A stretch of 64,000 nucleotides of DNA from Natronococcus occultus SP4 (GCF_000328685.1 NC_019974.1:1603001-1667000), one strand, 5' to 3'. Positions 51,799 through 61,578 are shown, counted from the first letter of the stretch. Translations and numbers: made by a program. Notes: generated by a model from the letters alone, not told the origin.

Positions 51799-53214
51799 TT
51801 ACTCTTCCTGGCCCAGGATCCCCCGTTCGGTCATCTTCCGGGGGTCAAGCACCTCGTCGGCTTCGTCCTCGTCGAGGTAGCCCTTCTCGAGGACGACCTC
51901 CCGGACCGTCTTCTCTTCCTTGAGCGCCGTTTTGGCGACCTCGCTGGCCTTGTCGTAGCCGATGTGGACGTTCAGCGAGGTGGCCATCGCCATCGACTGC
52001 TCGACCCGGTCCCGGCAGTACTCCTCGTTGGCCTCGAGCGGATCGACGAACCGCTCGGCGAAGATCTGGCTCGAGTTCGAGATCAATTCGGCGGACTGCA
52101 GGAAGTTGTGGGCCAGCACGGGCTTGTAGAGGTTGAGATCGATCTGACCCTCGGCAGCGCCCGCGGAGACGGCAGCATCGTTGCCGACGACCTGCTTGTG
52201 AACCTGGTTGACCGCCTCGGCGACGACGGGGTTGATCTTGCCCGGCATGATCGAGGAGCCGGGCTGGTTCTCTGGCTGTTCGATCTCGCCGAGGCCGTTG
52301 CGCGGACCGGAGGCCAGGAGTCGAAGATCGTTGGCGATCTTGTTCAGCGAGCCCGCCACCACTCGGAGAGCGCCGTGGGCCTCGCTCATGGCGTCGTGGG
52401 CGGCCTGGGCCTCGAAGTGGTTGTCGGCCTCGCGGAACTGGACGCCGGTCTCTTTCGTGATGTACTCGGCGGCGCGACCGGGGAACTCCTCGTGGGTGTT
52501 CAGCCCCGTTCCGGTAGCGGTGCCACCGAGCGCGAGCTCGGCGAGGTGGTTACGGACCTTGTCGACGCGGTCGAGGCCCTTTTCGACCTGGGTGCGGTAG
52601 CCGGAGAACTCCTGGCCCAGCGTGACGGGTGTCGCGTCCTGGAGATGGGTCCGACCCGTTTTGACGACGTCGTCGAACTCCGCTTCCTTCTCCTCGAGGG
52701 ACTCCCGGAGCGTATCCAGTGCGGGAATGACGTCTTTCTCGACGGCCTCGAGGGAAGCGACGTGCATCGCGGTCGGGATCACGTCGTTGCTCGACTGGCC
52801 GTAGTTGACGTGGTCGTTGGGGTGGACGACGCGGTCGCCGATTTCGGCGCCCATGATCTCGGCGGCGCGGTTGGCGATGACCTCGTTGGCGTTCATGTTC
52901 GAGGACGTCCCCGACCCGGTCTGGAAGACGTCGACGGGGAACTGGTCGTCGTGCTCGCCGGCGATGACCTCGTCGGCGGCCTCGACGATCGCCTCGGCGA
53001 CGTCGTCCTCGATGAGATCGAGGTCGCGGTTGGCCTGTGCGGCGGCCTTCTTGACGACGCCGAGCCCGCGGACGAACCGTCGTCCGAAGCTGATCCCCGA
53101 GATCGGGAAGTTCCCGATCGCACGCTGGGTCTGGGCGCCCCAGTAGGCGTCGGCCGGCACCTGCATCTCGCCGAGACTGTCCTCCTCGATGCGGAACTTG
53201 TCGTCGCGTGTCAT
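51799..53214 (-). CDS. fumC: Class II fumarate hydratase
   Basis: A 471-residue enzyme of normal length. RIEEDSLGEMQVPADAYWGA at the start, FQTGSGTSSNMNANEVIANR, NYGQSSNDVIPTAMHVA, KTGRTHLQDATPVTLGQEFS and the signature GSSIMPGKINPVVAEAVNQV are all in place. Catalytic Ser is in GSSIMPGK and the general-acid His is in THLQDA. It interconverts fumarate and malate in the TCA cycle. The downstream flank 51540-51798 has no gene. Confidence 0.96.
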   Translation of the reverse strand: MTRDDKFRIEEDSLGEMQVPADAYWGAQTQRAIGNFPISGISFGRRFVRGLGVVKKAAAQANRDLDLIEDDVAEAIVEAADEVIAGEHDDQFPVDVFQTGSGTSSNMNANEVIANRAAEIMGAEIGDRVVHPNDHVNYGQSSNDVIPTAMHVASLEAVEKDVIPALDTLRESLEEKEAEFDDVVKTGRTHLQDATPVTLGQEFSGYRTQVEKGLDRVDKVRNHLAELALGGTATGTGLNTHEEFPGRAAEYITKETGVQFREADNHFEAQAAHDAMSEAHGALRVVAGSLNKIANDLRLLASGPRNGLGEIEQPENQPGSSIMPGKINPVVAEAVNQVHKQVVGNDAAVSAGAAEGQIDLNLYKPVLAHNFLQSAELISNSSQIFAERFVDPLEANEEYCRDRVEQSMAMATSLNVHIGYDKASEVAKTALKEEKTVREVVLEKGYLDEDEADEVLDPRKMTERGILGQEE

Positions 53215-53234
53215 ACCCGACACCTCGAGAGCGG

Positions 53235-54881
53235 TTAGGTAAAATCCACCGAAAAGCCGGCGTCGTCGGTACGAGCCCGTTCTCGCAGGGCCGACTGGAG
53301 ACGGGTCCGTCCGGTTCGGTGGACGCCACGGGCGTCCTCGAGGTCGACGTCGTAGATCGTCGGCGTGTCCCAGAACAGCGTCCGGGAGCTTGCGGTGTCG
53401 ACGACGAGCGAGGCGATCCCGAGCCGGCGCTGGAAGATCGACCGTCGGGTGGAGACGGTCTGGATCCGGAAGTACGGAATGACGGTCGTCCGGCGGCGCC
53501 AGAACCCGCGCCGGATCACCAGGTGGTCCTCGCCGACGTAGTACCCCAGGTGGACGTACCGCAGGTGGGCCGCGGGCGGGACCGTCGCGAAGACGACCGC
53601 GGCGAAGTACCACCGCTCGATCGGCGTTACCTGTGCGAGCCCGAAGACGGCCGCGACGACGGCGGCGGCGATCAGCGAGTACCGAACGAGGTACCGACGG
53701 CGGGCGATCGGCGGCGGGCTCTCGAAGGCGGGCGTCTCGACGTGTGTGAGGTTCTCGGTGAACCGGTGGACGTGATCGGCGCGGGCCATGGGAACCGCCG
53801 ACTGGCTGCCCCCGCTGCTGTCGGGGCCGTAGCCGGCCGTCTCGACCCACAGCCCGGCGTAGTCGATCAGCCGCTGGAGCGGGTTGTCCGTGACCGTGAC
53901 CGACTGGACTTTCTCGGCGGGAATCGACCCGCTGTAGCGCTGGAGGAGCCCTCGTTCGTAGACGAAGTCCTCGTCGACCCGCCCCAGCCGGAAGTCGTAG
54001 TACGTCGCGAACGTGTAGGCGACGCTGACGAGGTAGGTGATGATAACACCGTTTATCACCGAGACGACGGTCAACACGCCGTAGCTCTGTGTGTCACCGT
54101 TCTGGAGATCTTCGGGGCCGCCGAGCGGCTGAGCGATGCTCACGAGCAGGTCGAGGATCGTATCGGTTGCGAACAGAAACAGGAACCCGATAGCGGCGAT
54201 TGCGGCGGGCCGTACCGTCGTCAGCGAGTACAACAGGAGCTCGCGGGACTCGAGGGCGAACAGTCGCTGTCGGCTGGACTCGCGTCGGTCGGCGGTCGGT
54301 CGGGAGTCGGTCTCGACCGAGGACGGGCGCTCGTCGCTCCGGTCTGTCTCGTCCGGTCGGTCGGTCGCCGGGGCGTCCTCGGACGGATGTTCGGCCGACG
54401 GGTCGTCCTCGGCCGACTCCGCGCTGTCGTCTTGGTCGACGGCGGCAGTTCGACGGCGGATCTGATGCTGGAGACGGTCGGCCTCGGACTTGCTCACGAC
54501 GTTCAACGCGGCCTCGCTGGTGCCACCGCCGGCGGTCTCGATAGTGACGATCGCGAGCCCGAGGACGCGCTGGAAGACCCCTTGCCGAACGTCGACGTTC
54601 TGGATCCGCCGGTAGGGGATCTCCCGGGAGCGACGGGCGATGACTCCCGATGCGACGTCGAACGTGTCGGGCGTGATCCCGTACTCGAACCGGTAGTAGT
54701 AGACGATCCCGTACCCGGCGCCGAAGAGGAAGCCGAGCGCGGTGACCACCGGGAGCCACGCGATACTGACAACCGCCACCGTTCCGGCCAGGAGGCTGAC
54801 GAGGATGAACGGCAGCCACATCCACAGCAGGCCGTACCGGAGCGCGTAGACGACCGCGCTGAAGGGGTGGAGCCGGTTCAT
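53235..54881 (-). CDS. Triple bacterial-PH-domain membrane protein (YdbT-like), copy B
   Basis: A 548-residue paralogue of the gene at 49123. The same order is seen: PDTFDVASGVIARRSREIPY, RRIQNVDVRQGVFQRVLGLA, VDEDFVYERGLLQRYSGSIP, VETAGYGPDSSGG, then VGEDHLVIRRGFWRRRTTVI and RRSIFQRRLGIASLVVDTAS. The first and second PH domains are separated by an acidic Ser/Asp linker (about 150-210) longer than in copy A. It overlaps the YdbS-like gene upstream by ATGA and ends 20 bases before the fumC start. Confidence 0.85.
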   Translation of the reverse strand: MNRLHPFSAVVYALRYGLLWMWLPFILVSLLAGTVAVVSIAWLPVVTALGFLFGAGYGIVYYYRFEYGITPDTFDVASGVIARRSREIPYRRIQNVDVRQGVFQRVLGLAIVTIETAGGGTSEAALNVVSKSEADRLQHQIRRRTAAVDQDDSAESAEDDPSAEHPSEDAPATDRPDETDRSDERPSSVETDSRPTADRRESSRQRLFALESRELLLYSLTTVRPAAIAAIGFLFLFATDTILDLLVSIAQPLGGPEDLQNGDTQSYGVLTVVSVINGVIITYLVSVAYTFATYYDFRLGRVDEDFVYERGLLQRYSGSIPAEKVQSVTVTDNPLQRLIDYAGLWVETAGYGPDSSGGSQSAVPMARADHVHRFTENLTHVETPAFESPPPIARRRYLVRYSLIAAAVVAAVFGLAQVTPIERWYFAAVVFATVPPAAHLRYVHLGYYVGEDHLVIRRGFWRRRTTVIPYFRIQTVSTRRSIFQRRLGIASLVVDTASSRTLFWDTPTIYDVDLEDARGVHRTGRTRLQSALRERARTDDAGFSVDFT

Positions 54882-55339
54882 ACTGCGTCGTCGGCCTCGC
54901 TCTCGACGGCGAGGTCACGGAGCGTGTCCTGTAGTTCCCGGGCGCGGTCGGGCGTCAGCCCGGGGATGCGGACGTCGGCGTTGCGCGAGCCGGCCGTGTA
55001 GACGACGACACTCGAGAGCCCGAGCAGCCGTTCAACGGGTCCAAACTGGGTGTCGACGTGCTGGACCCGGACGAACGGGACGGCGGTCTCGACGAACGTG
55101 ATGACACCCCGTTCCAGATAGAGCGCGTCGTCTTGTAGTTCGAACTGCCAGATCTGGTAGAGCCGAACGGCGTAGGCGATACCGAGGACGGCTGCGACGG
55201 CGACGATCCCCGCCAGTGCGGCCGTCGGGACGGGGGTGATCCACCGGTCGACGGCGGCGAGGACGGCGCCGAACACGGCCGCCAGGATCGCCGTCTGTGC
55301 GATCCACAGCAGCCTGATCCGCGGGTGAAGTGACTCCAT
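54878..55339 (-). CDS. Bacterial-PH-domain membrane protein (YdbS-like), copy B
   Basis: A 153-residue paralogue of the gene at 50712. Two helices (about 8-30 and 38-58) are followed by FELQDDALYLERGVITFVET, PFVRVQHVDTQFGPVERLLG, VVVYTAGSRNADVRIPGLTP. The C-terminal VESEADDAV resembles the IESEGEDAV ending of copy A. ATGA coupling to the YdbT-like gene is also the same, so the pair was duplicated as a unit. Confidence 0.86.
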   Translation of the reverse strand: MESLHPRIRLLWIAQTAILAAVFGAVLAAVDRWITPVPTAALAGIVAVAAVLGIAYAVRLYQIWQFELQDDALYLERGVITFVETAVPFVRVQHVDTQFGPVERLLGLSSVVVYTAGSRNADVRIPGLTPDRARELQDTLRDLAVESEADDAV

Positions 55340-55457
55340 ACTGACGTTCTCGCGAGCGAACAGGAGTATCCTGCGGTTCGATCCGCTCCGGAAGCGGTGC
55401 GGGCGGAACGGACAGCCACGAGTCCGGTCGCGGGAGGGCGCTCGAGCCCCGCGCGGA

Positions 55458-55703
55458 CTACTCGTCGTACTCCTCGGGCGTGTACGTCGAGAGCTCGAGG
55501 GCGTGGATGTCGGTCGTCATGTGGTCGTCGAGCGCGTCGTACACCTGCTGGTGTTGCTGGACCAGCGACTGGCCCTCGAAGCTCGGCGAGACGACCGTCG
55601 CCGCGAGGTGGTCGTCGTCGTGTTTGTCTCGGGCGTGCGTGACCGTCGCCTCGGCGTCCTCGAGTTCGGATTCGATCACTGCCTCGACGTCCTCGGGTTT
55701 CAT
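55458..55703 (-). CDS. BolA family protein
   Basis: An 81-residue protein starting MKPEDVEAVIESELEDAEAT. The BolA core is DDDHLAATVVSPSFEGQSLV followed by QQHQQVYDALDDHMTTDIHA with its conserved C-terminal His. BolA proteins bind monothiol glutaredoxins or Fe-S clusters in bacteria and eukaryotes; the archaeal role is unclear. The upstream ATG (nine residues earlier) is not needed for the fold. Confidence 0.9.
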   Translation of the reverse strand: MKPEDVEAVIESELEDAEATVTHARDKHDDDHLAATVVSPSFEGQSLVQQHQQVYDALDDHMTTDIHALELSTYTPEEYDE

Positions 55704-55806
55704 ATCCGACTCGAGGAGCGCTCGCGGCAAAAACGCCGCGGTCGAGGGCTACCGGGACGGGATCACGAGGCTTATCCCTCCCCGGTTGTGTGTGACAGCT
55801 ACAGCT

Positions 55807-56304
55807 ATGTCGCTCGCGAGCGAAACGCGCCGAGCCGTCGACGAGAACCCGTTTCTCGTCGCCGCACTGCGGGCCGGAATCGTCAACTACACCGCGGCAG
55901 CTCGGTATCTCGACGTCGACGGCGAGACCGACGCGGTCGCAACGGCGATCCGCCGGTACGCCGAGGAGCTCCCCGCCTACGAGACCACCGACCGGGACGT
56001 CCGCGTCAGGATGGAACGGGGGATCACGCCGGCGCCGATCGACGGCACCAAGCACGAAACGGCGCTGCTGGCCGTCGGCGGGACGTCGTTCAGATCCGAC
56101 GGAGGAGAGCTGACCGCCATCGCGGCCACAGGCGAGATCGACGCGACCGCCCTCGGAACCGCGCTCGGGCGACTCGGAAACGCGGAAATCGAGGTGATCG
56201 CGGCCGGCGTCGGCGAGGGGACCGCGATGGTGGTCGTCGACGACCGCGACGGCGTCGACGCCCTGCGAACCGTCGAAGCGGCCTTCGAGGCGGTTCCGGA
56301 GTAG
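55807..56304 (+). CDS. Haloarchaeal protein of unknown function (DUF7523-like)
   Basis: A 165-residue protein. The N-terminal half (MSLASETRRAVDENPFLVAA, LRAGIVNYTAAARYL) looks like a helix-turn-helix (DNA-binding?), and the second half is an ACT-like α/β region (ETALLAVGGTSFRSDGGELT; AMVVVDDRDGVDALRTVEAA). DUF7523 is recalled and unverified. It precedes cysS on the same strand by 60 bases; cysS has its own TATA box. Confidence 0.72.
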   Translation: MSLASETRRAVDENPFLVAALRAGIVNYTAAARYLDVDGETDAVATAIRRYAEELPAYETTDRDVRVRMERGITPAPIDGTKHETALLAVGGTSFRSDGGELTAIAATGEIDATALGTALGRLGNAEIEVIAAGVGEGTAMVVVDDRDGVDALRTVEAAFEAVPE

Positions 56305-56330
56305 CGCCGGCGGACTCCCGGCCAAAGACA

Positions 56331-56338
56331 TATTTTAA
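56331..56338 (+). promoter_or_regulatory. TATA box of cysS
   Basis: TATTTTAA lies about 30 bases upstream of the cysS ATG (56365) in a GC-rich context. A leaderless or short-leader transcript is expected. Confidence 0.55.
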
Positions 56339-56364
56339 CTGCTGGCCGCGGATACACCCCTGTA

Positions 56365-57855
56365 ATGACCCTGCACGTGACGAACACGTTGACGGGCGAG
56401 ACCGAGCCGTTCGAGCCGCAGGATCCCGAGGACGTCCTTCTCTACTACTGCGGTCTGACGGTGTCGGATCCGCCCCACCTGGGCCACGCCCGCTCGTGGG
56501 TCCACGTCGACGTCATGCACCGCTGGCTCGAACAGCTCGGGTACGGCGTGCGCCACGTCGAAAACTTCACCGACGTCAACGAGAAGATCGTCGCCCGCGT
56601 CGGCGAGGACGGGACCGACGAGGCCGACGTCGCCGAGAACTACATCGAGCGCACTCTCGCGGACATGCGCTCGCTGAACCTCCTGCGGGCGGAGGTCTAC
56701 CCGCGGGTCTCCGAGCACGTCCCCGAGATCGTCGACCTCGTCGAGACCCTGATCGAGAAGGGGTACGCCTACGAGTCCAACGGCTCGGTCTACTTCGACG
56801 TCACCAGCTTCGAGGAGTACGGCAAGCTCTCGAACCAGGCCCTCGAGGAGATCGAGTCCCAGGGCGACCCCGACGAGCGCTCGGAGAAGCGCCACCCCGC
56901 GGACTTCGCGCTCTGGAAGGCCGACGGCGTCGACGCCGACGCGATCGCGGAACACCGCCACGAGGACGCCGCACCGGCCGAGGAGGCCTGCGAGACCGCG
57001 CTGACCTGGGACTCGCCGTGGGGCGAGGGCCGACCGGGGTGGCACATCGAGTGCTCGGCGATGAGCACGACCCACCTCGGGGACACGCTCGACATCCACG
57101 TCGGCGGCCGCGACCTGGTCTTTCCCCACCACGAAAACGAGATCGCCCAGTCCGAAGCCGCGACCGACCAGCAGTTCGCGAACTACTGGCTCCACTGCGA
57201 GCTGTTCCAGATGGACGAGGAGAAGATGTCCTCGAGTCTGGGGAACTTCGTCACCGTCGACGAGGCCGTCGACCGCTGGGGGACCAACGTCGTGCGAACC
57301 TTCCTCACGGCGGGCTCGTACAACAGCCAACAGCTGTACTCCGACGAGACGATCGCGGAGGCCGAGGAACGGTGGGATCGTCTCGAGCGGGCCCACGAGG
57401 CGGCGACCGCGGCGATCGACTCCCCGAGCGCAGGCACCAAAGCCGAGGACGGTGAGCTTCGCGAGACGGTCGAGGCGGCTCGCGAGGCCTTTACCGAGGC
57501 GATGAACGACGACTTCAACACCCGCGAGGCCCAGTCGGCGCTGCTCGAGATCGCAGCGGCGATCAACCGCCACCTCGAAGCCGAGGACGACGCCGCGGAC
57601 TACCGCGGGCTGCGCCGGGCCGTCGAGACCCTCGAGGAGCTGGGTGGCGTCCTCGGACTCTCCTTTACCGGCAAGACCAACGGGAGCGCGGAGCTGGCCG
57701 GCGACGTCGTCGAGCTGGTTCTCGGCGTGCGCGAGCGCGAGCGCGAGGACGGGAACTACGAGCGGGCCGACGAGCTGCGTGACGAGCTCGAGGCGATCGG
57801 CGTCGAGGTCCAGGACACTGACGAGGGACCGAGCTACCGGCTCCCCGGCGAGTAG
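56365..57855 (+). CDS. cysS: Cysteinyl-tRNA synthetase
   Basis: A 496-residue class I synthetase. The HIGH motif is HLGH in LTVSDPPHLGHARSWVHVDV, with the zinc Cys in LLYYCGLTV. KMSSS is in EEKMSSSLGNFVTVDEAVDR. IECSAMSTTHLGDTLDIHVG and LVFPHHENEIAQSEAAT hold the other zinc ligands. It charges tRNA-Cys. The C-terminal DALR-like region is complete. Confidence 0.97.
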   Translation: MTLHVTNTLTGETEPFEPQDPEDVLLYYCGLTVSDPPHLGHARSWVHVDVMHRWLEQLGYGVRHVENFTDVNEKIVARVGEDGTDEADVAENYIERTLADMRSLNLLRAEVYPRVSEHVPEIVDLVETLIEKGYAYESNGSVYFDVTSFEEYGKLSNQALEEIESQGDPDERSEKRHPADFALWKADGVDADAIAEHRHEDAAPAEEACETALTWDSPWGEGRPGWHIECSAMSTTHLGDTLDIHVGGRDLVFPHHENEIAQSEAATDQQFANYWLHCELFQMDEEKMSSSLGNFVTVDEAVDRWGTNVVRTFLTAGSYNSQQLYSDETIAEAEERWDRLERAHEAATAAIDSPSAGTKAEDGELRETVEAAREAFTEAMNDDFNTREAQSALLEIAAAINRHLEAEDDAADYRGLRRAVETLEELGGVLGLSFTGKTNGSAELAGDVVELVLGVREREREDGNYERADELRDELEAIGVEVQDTDEGPSYRLPGE

Positions 57856-58007
57856 AGCCGATTCGCGCTCTCGCCGACGGGCGATCACGAGTTTGTGGCG
57901 CCGTTCTGCGGGAACCCGATCCGTTCGGGAGCCGTCCGTGACGCGTCGTGTACACTGCGTTTCGATATACTAATAGCTCGCTCCCGACGGAGTCGCTCGA
58001 CGAACCT

Positions 58008-58025
58008 GGCCGGCTTGAGCCGGCC
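58008..58025 (+). promoter_or_regulatory. Hairpin GGCCGGC-TTGA-GCCGGCC upstream of a lipoprotein gene
   Basis: A perfect 7-bp stem with a 4-base loop, 39 bases before the ATG at 58065 and followed by the TATA-like ACTTATTG. It could be a regulator site or a 5'-leader structure if transcription starts at the TTTCGATATAC element near 57959. No T-run follows, so it is not a typical terminator for cysS. Confidence 0.4.
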
Positions 58026-58064
58026 GCGCCACTTATTGTCGCGAGGACGAACTATCGAGACAGG

Positions 58065-58772
58065 ATGCATCGACGACAGTTCGTCGCCGCGGGCGCGGTC
58101 GGGGGAGTCGGTCTGTCGGCCGGCTGTCTCGACGACTTCCTCGACGACGCGACGACGTTTTCAGCCTCGCCGGCGATCGTCGCCGAGAGCGCGACCGACG
58201 AGACCGGCTACGAGTACGAGGGAACCGAGGAGATCATCTCTACCGAGTCGGTCGCCGGCCAGGAGGTCGAGGTGACCAGCTACGGCTCCGAGTACGTTCG
58301 AACGATCGATCTCCCGCTCGATATCTTCGGCGATGGCGTCGAAGCGGGGGTCTTCACCGTCATCACCACACCTCAGGTCAGTGTCGCCGGCGAGGAGTTC
58401 AACCCGATCGGCGAGATGGACAACGAAGAACTGCTCCGGGAGATGCAAGACCAGTACGAGGAGCTGACGATCGAGGACGCGGTCGGCGAGCGTTCGGTCG
58501 CCGCGCTCGAGGACACCCTCGTCCTCGAGACCTTCGAGGGTGAGGCCGAACTCCACGGCGAGTACGGGATCGACGTCCTGCTGGATATCGCCCAGCACGA
58601 GTCCGGCGACGACTATCTCGTGGTCGTCGGCGTCTACCCCGACCTCGAGGATCTGCCGATCGACTCCGAGCGCGATCGGATCGATCAGATGGTCCAGGGG
58701 CTCGAACACGGCGAGGACGTCGACGCGGAGATCGTCGAGAGCCGCGAGGACGACGACCCGCTGGCCGACTAA
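58065..58772 (+). CDS. Tat lipoprotein (DUF6517-like)
   Basis: A 235-residue lipoprotein: HRRQFVAAGAVGGVGLSAGC gives the twin Arg and the lipid Cys21. The mature part has repeated Glu-rich β-segments: YEYEGTEEIISTESVAGQEV, VTSYGSEYVRTIDLPLDIFG, GVFTVITTPQVSVAGEEFNP. This fits the haloarchaeal DUF6517 family, of unknown function. Its stop overlaps that of the presenilin gene (convergent). Confidence 0.8.
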   Translation: MHRRQFVAAGAVGGVGLSAGCLDDFLDDATTFSASPAIVAESATDETGYEYEGTEEIISTESVAGQEVEVTSYGSEYVRTIDLPLDIFGDGVEAGVFTVITTPQVSVAGEEFNPIGEMDNEELLREMQDQYEELTIEDAVGERSVAALEDTLVLETFEGEAELHGEYGIDVLLDIAQHESGDDYLVVVGVYPDLEDLPIDSERDRIDQMVQGLEHGEDVDAEIVESREDDDPLAD

Positions 58773-59776
58773 AGTCCGAGCGCGGTCGCGATCGGCACGC
58801 CGCTCGCGAGCGCGCCGAGCAGGTAGCCCCCGATCGCACCGCCGTTGAGCAGCGGCAGGCCAGCGTGGGGTCGTCCCTTCAGCACCATCCCCATCAGGAC
58901 GACCAGCCCGGCGAGCGTGCCGACGATCGCGCCCAGCGCCGGCAGGTTCAGCGCGATCCAGGGGACCTCGAGGGTTCCGGCCTCGATGAAGTAGGCCGCG
59001 CTCGCGACCAGGATCGTCGGGATGATCGCGTCGCCGAGACCGATAAAGAGCGCGTCGCGGCTGCCGTCGGCGGGGGGCTCGTCCGCGTCCGCGGTCGGGC
59101 TCGCCCCGTCGTCGCCGTTCAGTTGCTCGGTCTCCGATTCGGGGGCCGCCTCCGACTCGGCGTCTACGTCGTCCTCGAGGTAGGAGTACGACAGCGTCGT
59201 CGGGACGACCAGCACGACGGGAATCTTGAGGTCCATCACCCCCGCGGCGAGATCGAGCATGTGTTCGGTCCGGTAGACGCTGATGGCGTCGTAGATCGCG
59301 AGCGCCGTCAACAGGAGCAACGCGGGCAGGAGCCCGAAGCTGATCCCGAACAGCGCCGCGGCGCCCGCGCCCATCAACACTCCCGTGAGATCGAGGACGT
59401 ACCACTCGGGGTAGAGGACAAGCGCCGCGCCGATACCGAGGGCGGCGCCGACGGCGAGGACGTTGACCGAACCCGCCGTCAGAACCGGGGGCACGAACTC
59501 GGTGAAGACGAACCAGGCGAGCATCACGCTCACGCCGACGACCAGCGCCCTGATGATCCACTCGAGGTCGTACCGGAACGTCGCGAGCATGAGCCCGGTC
59601 GCGACGAGGATGACCGCGAAGTAGACGAGGCTGTTGGTCGGGTTCTCGGGATCCTCGACGGCCTGGCGGTCGGCGTCGTGGAACGGCTCGATCAGCGCCA
59701 GGGCGCCGAGCTGGACGGCAAGAAAGAGCAACGCCGTCGTTCCGACGGCCGCGAGCACCCGGGTCCGGTGGTCCAT
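58769..59776 (-). CDS. Presenilin/signal-peptide-peptidase family aspartyl protease (PSH)
   Basis: A 335-residue protein with nine likely helices. Catalytic motifs: YD with Asp163 (ALAIYDAISVYRTEHMLD), GLGD with Asp249 (LFIGLGDAIIPTILVASA), and PAL (279-281, LNLPALGAIVG). An acidic loop (200-240) separates the two catalytic helices, as in other family members. It cleaves single-pass membrane proteins. The start MDHRTRVLAAVGTTALLFL was chosen at the first helix. Confidence 0.92.
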   Translation of the reverse strand: MDHRTRVLAAVGTTALLFLAVQLGALALIEPFHDADRQAVEDPENPTNSLVYFAVILVATGLMLATFRYDLEWIIRALVVGVSVMLAWFVFTEFVPPVLTAGSVNVLAVGAALGIGAALVLYPEWYVLDLTGVLMGAGAAALFGISFGLLPALLLLTALAIYDAISVYRTEHMLDLAAGVMDLKIPVVLVVPTTLSYSYLEDDVDAESEAAPESETEQLNGDDGASPTADADEPPADGSRDALFIGLGDAIIPTILVASAAYFIEAGTLEVPWIALNLPALGAIVGTLAGLVVLMGMVLKGRPHAGLPLLNGGAIGGYLLGALASGVPIATALGL

Positions 59777-59829
59777 GCCGCGGCGTTTGCACCCGCTCCT
59801 CTTGGTGCTTTTCGTTGGGCGTCTCTCGG

Positions 59830-60075
59830 TTAGCGCGCGTACAGCGTCGTCCCGACCAGCGTCGGGAGGTGGACGTCGTCGTCGGGCGTCACTGCCAGGT
59901 AGGGGCCGTCGACGGGCCCGAAGACGTCGACGACGCGGCCGACGGACTCGAGGGAGTCGTCGAGCACCATGGTCCCGATCTCCTCGCGGAGGCGGTCGTC
60001 GTCGGTGTCCGGGTTCGCTCGCAGGATGGCGAGCCCCTGGGCAGTACGGACGACCTGGCCGACCCGGCGCATCAC
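59830..60075 (-). CDS. gar1: H/ACA ribonucleoprotein component Gar1
   Basis: An 81-residue protein: [20 protein letters not shown] and [20 protein letters not shown] are the Gar1 β-barrel. It acts with Cbf5, Nop10 and L7Ae in rRNA pseudouridylation. Its ATG overlaps the TGA of srp19 (ATGATG), and a second Met three bases on is equally usable. The srp19-gar1 order is common in archaea. Confidence 0.93.
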   Translation of the reverse strand: MMRRVGQVVRTAQGLAILRANPDTDDDRLREEIGTMVLDDSLESVGRVVDVFGPVDGPYLAVTPDDDVHLPTLVGTTLYAR

Positions 60076-60350
60076 TCCCGCATCGCGACGACGTACGCCG
60101 CGACGGCCTGGACGAGGTCGTTCTTCGAGTCGTCGGACCCCCGAACGACGACCCGGCCCCGGTCGGCCCAGTGCTCCCGCGAGTAGGACTTCTCACGTTC
60201 GATCGTGGCGTCGTAGCCGATCTGCTGGACAGCTTTCGCGATCTCGTCGACCGTCGGCTCCTCGACCGCCAGCTCCTCGGCGACGCGTCGGCCCTCGGCC
60301 CGGGAGAGCTCCGCATCGAGATAGGCGGGCCAGATGACGTTCTCGACCAT
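60072..60350 (-). CDS. srp19: Signal recognition particle 19 kDa protein
   Basis: A 92-residue protein starting [40 protein letters not shown] and the Tyr/Arg-rich RNA-contact [19 protein letters not shown] are characteristic of SRP19. It binds 7S RNA and helps load SRP54. The first 88 upstream codons in the same frame are antisense-like and excluded. Confidence 0.94.
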   Translation of the reverse strand: MVENVIWPAYLDAELSRAEGRRVAEELAVEEPTVDEIAKAVQQIGYDATIEREKSYSREHWADRGRVVVRGSDDSKNDLVQAVAAYVVAMRE

Positions 60351-60462
60351 ACCGTCGTCTCCGGAGGCCTCCCGGTAAACACTTTTCAAAAACGGTCGGT
60401 TCGCACTCGAGGACTCGCCGCGAGCGCGGACGGTTCGGTCGTCGGCGACGATCGGATCGACG

Positions 60463-61578
60463 TTACCGACGGCGAGCGAGGACGGCGAGGACGGCGACCA
60501 GCGCGGCGACCACGGCGGGAACGCCGAAGCCGGGGATCGAGTCGTCCTCGGCGTCGTCTGCGGGTTCGTTGGCGTCGTCGGCCGCCGTATCGTCAGCGTC
60601 CGCCTCGTCGGCATCGTCCGTCTCGTCCTCGGTCTCGTCGACTGCCTCGGCGTACGCCTCGGGGTGGACCTCGGCGACGATCTCCTCGATCGCCTCGACG
60701 ACGAGCGGACCGGGCTGGCTCATGAACTGGTCGTTGACTGCGACGAACTGTTCGTTCTGGTAGGCGGTCGTCCCCATCACGGCCTCGCTAACCGGTGGTT
60801 CGTCGCCCCAGGACTCGCCGTAGATGATCCATTCGGGGTCCTCCTCGACGACGACCTCCTCGCTGATCTCGGCCCAGCCCTCGATGCCGGCCTCTGCGCC
60901 CAGGTTATCGACGCCGGCGGTGGTGATCAGTTCGTCCTGGAAGGTTCCCTCGCCGGCGGTGAAGCCGTCACCCATCTCGTAGTACGCGAGCGGCTGCTCC
61001 TCGTCCTCGACGGTCGCTTCGATGGTTTCGAGACGCTCCTCGAACTCCTCGAGGGCGTCCTCGGCGCCGTCGCACTCGCCGACGATCTCGCCAGTCAGGC
61101 GGACGTTCTCGGCGACGCCGTCGAGCGAGTCCTCGGTCGGGAAGACGTAGACGTCGAGTCCGGCGTCCCGGAGCTGGTCGATCAGGTCGTCGCCCTCGAG
61201 GGCGTTTGCCGCGAGGACGACGTCAGGATCACGGTCGATAACCTCCTCGGTGACGGGCGTGACGCCGTCGTCCTCGGTGATGTCGAGCTCCTCGTCGGCG
61301 CCGAGATAGTCGGTGTACTCGCCGACGGGCATCCCGTCGAGCTTCTCCTCGGCCCCGATCTCGTGCATTACTTGCGCGTCACTCGGCTGGAGGGCGACGA
61401 CCGAGTCGGGTTCTTCCTCGACAGTCACCGTCTCCCCGGTCGCGTCCTCTCCCTCGAAGGGAAACTCGCAGGTCGGCTCCTCCTGTGTGACGTCCGCCAT
61501 CCCCCCTCCCGCGGCGGCGGGAGCGAACGCGGCGAGCGCCGTAAACATCGCGACGAAAACGATCAGTGATTTTCGCAT
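60463..61578 (-). CDS. btuF: PGF-CTERM-anchored substrate-binding protein (cobalamin/iron ABC importer)
   Basis: A 371-residue exported protein. The signal [20 protein letters not shown] is followed by a BtuF/FepB-type binding domain ([60 protein letters not shown]). An acidic linker comes next, then the anchor [20 protein letters not shown]. The match is closest to cobalamin-binding proteins in haloarchaea, but a siderophore cannot be excluded. It diverges from the permease gene through a shared promoter. Confidence 0.85.
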   Translation of the reverse strand: MRKSLIVFVAMFTALAAFAPAAAGGGMADVTQEEPTCEFPFEGEDATGETVTVEEEPDSVVALQPSDAQVMHEIGAEEKLDGMPVGEYTDYLGADEELDITEDDGVTPVTEEVIDRDPDVVLAANALEGDDLIDQLRDAGLDVYVFPTEDSLDGVAENVRLTGEIVGECDGAEDALEEFEERLETIEATVEDEEQPLAYYEMGDGFTAGEGTFQDELITTAGVDNLGAEAGIEGWAEISEEVVVEEDPEWIIYGESWGDEPPVSEAVMGTTAYQNEQFVAVNDQFMSQPGPLVVEAIEEIVAEVHPEAYAEAVDETEDETDDADEADADDTAADDANEPADDAEDDSIPGFGVPAVVAALVAVLAVLARRR

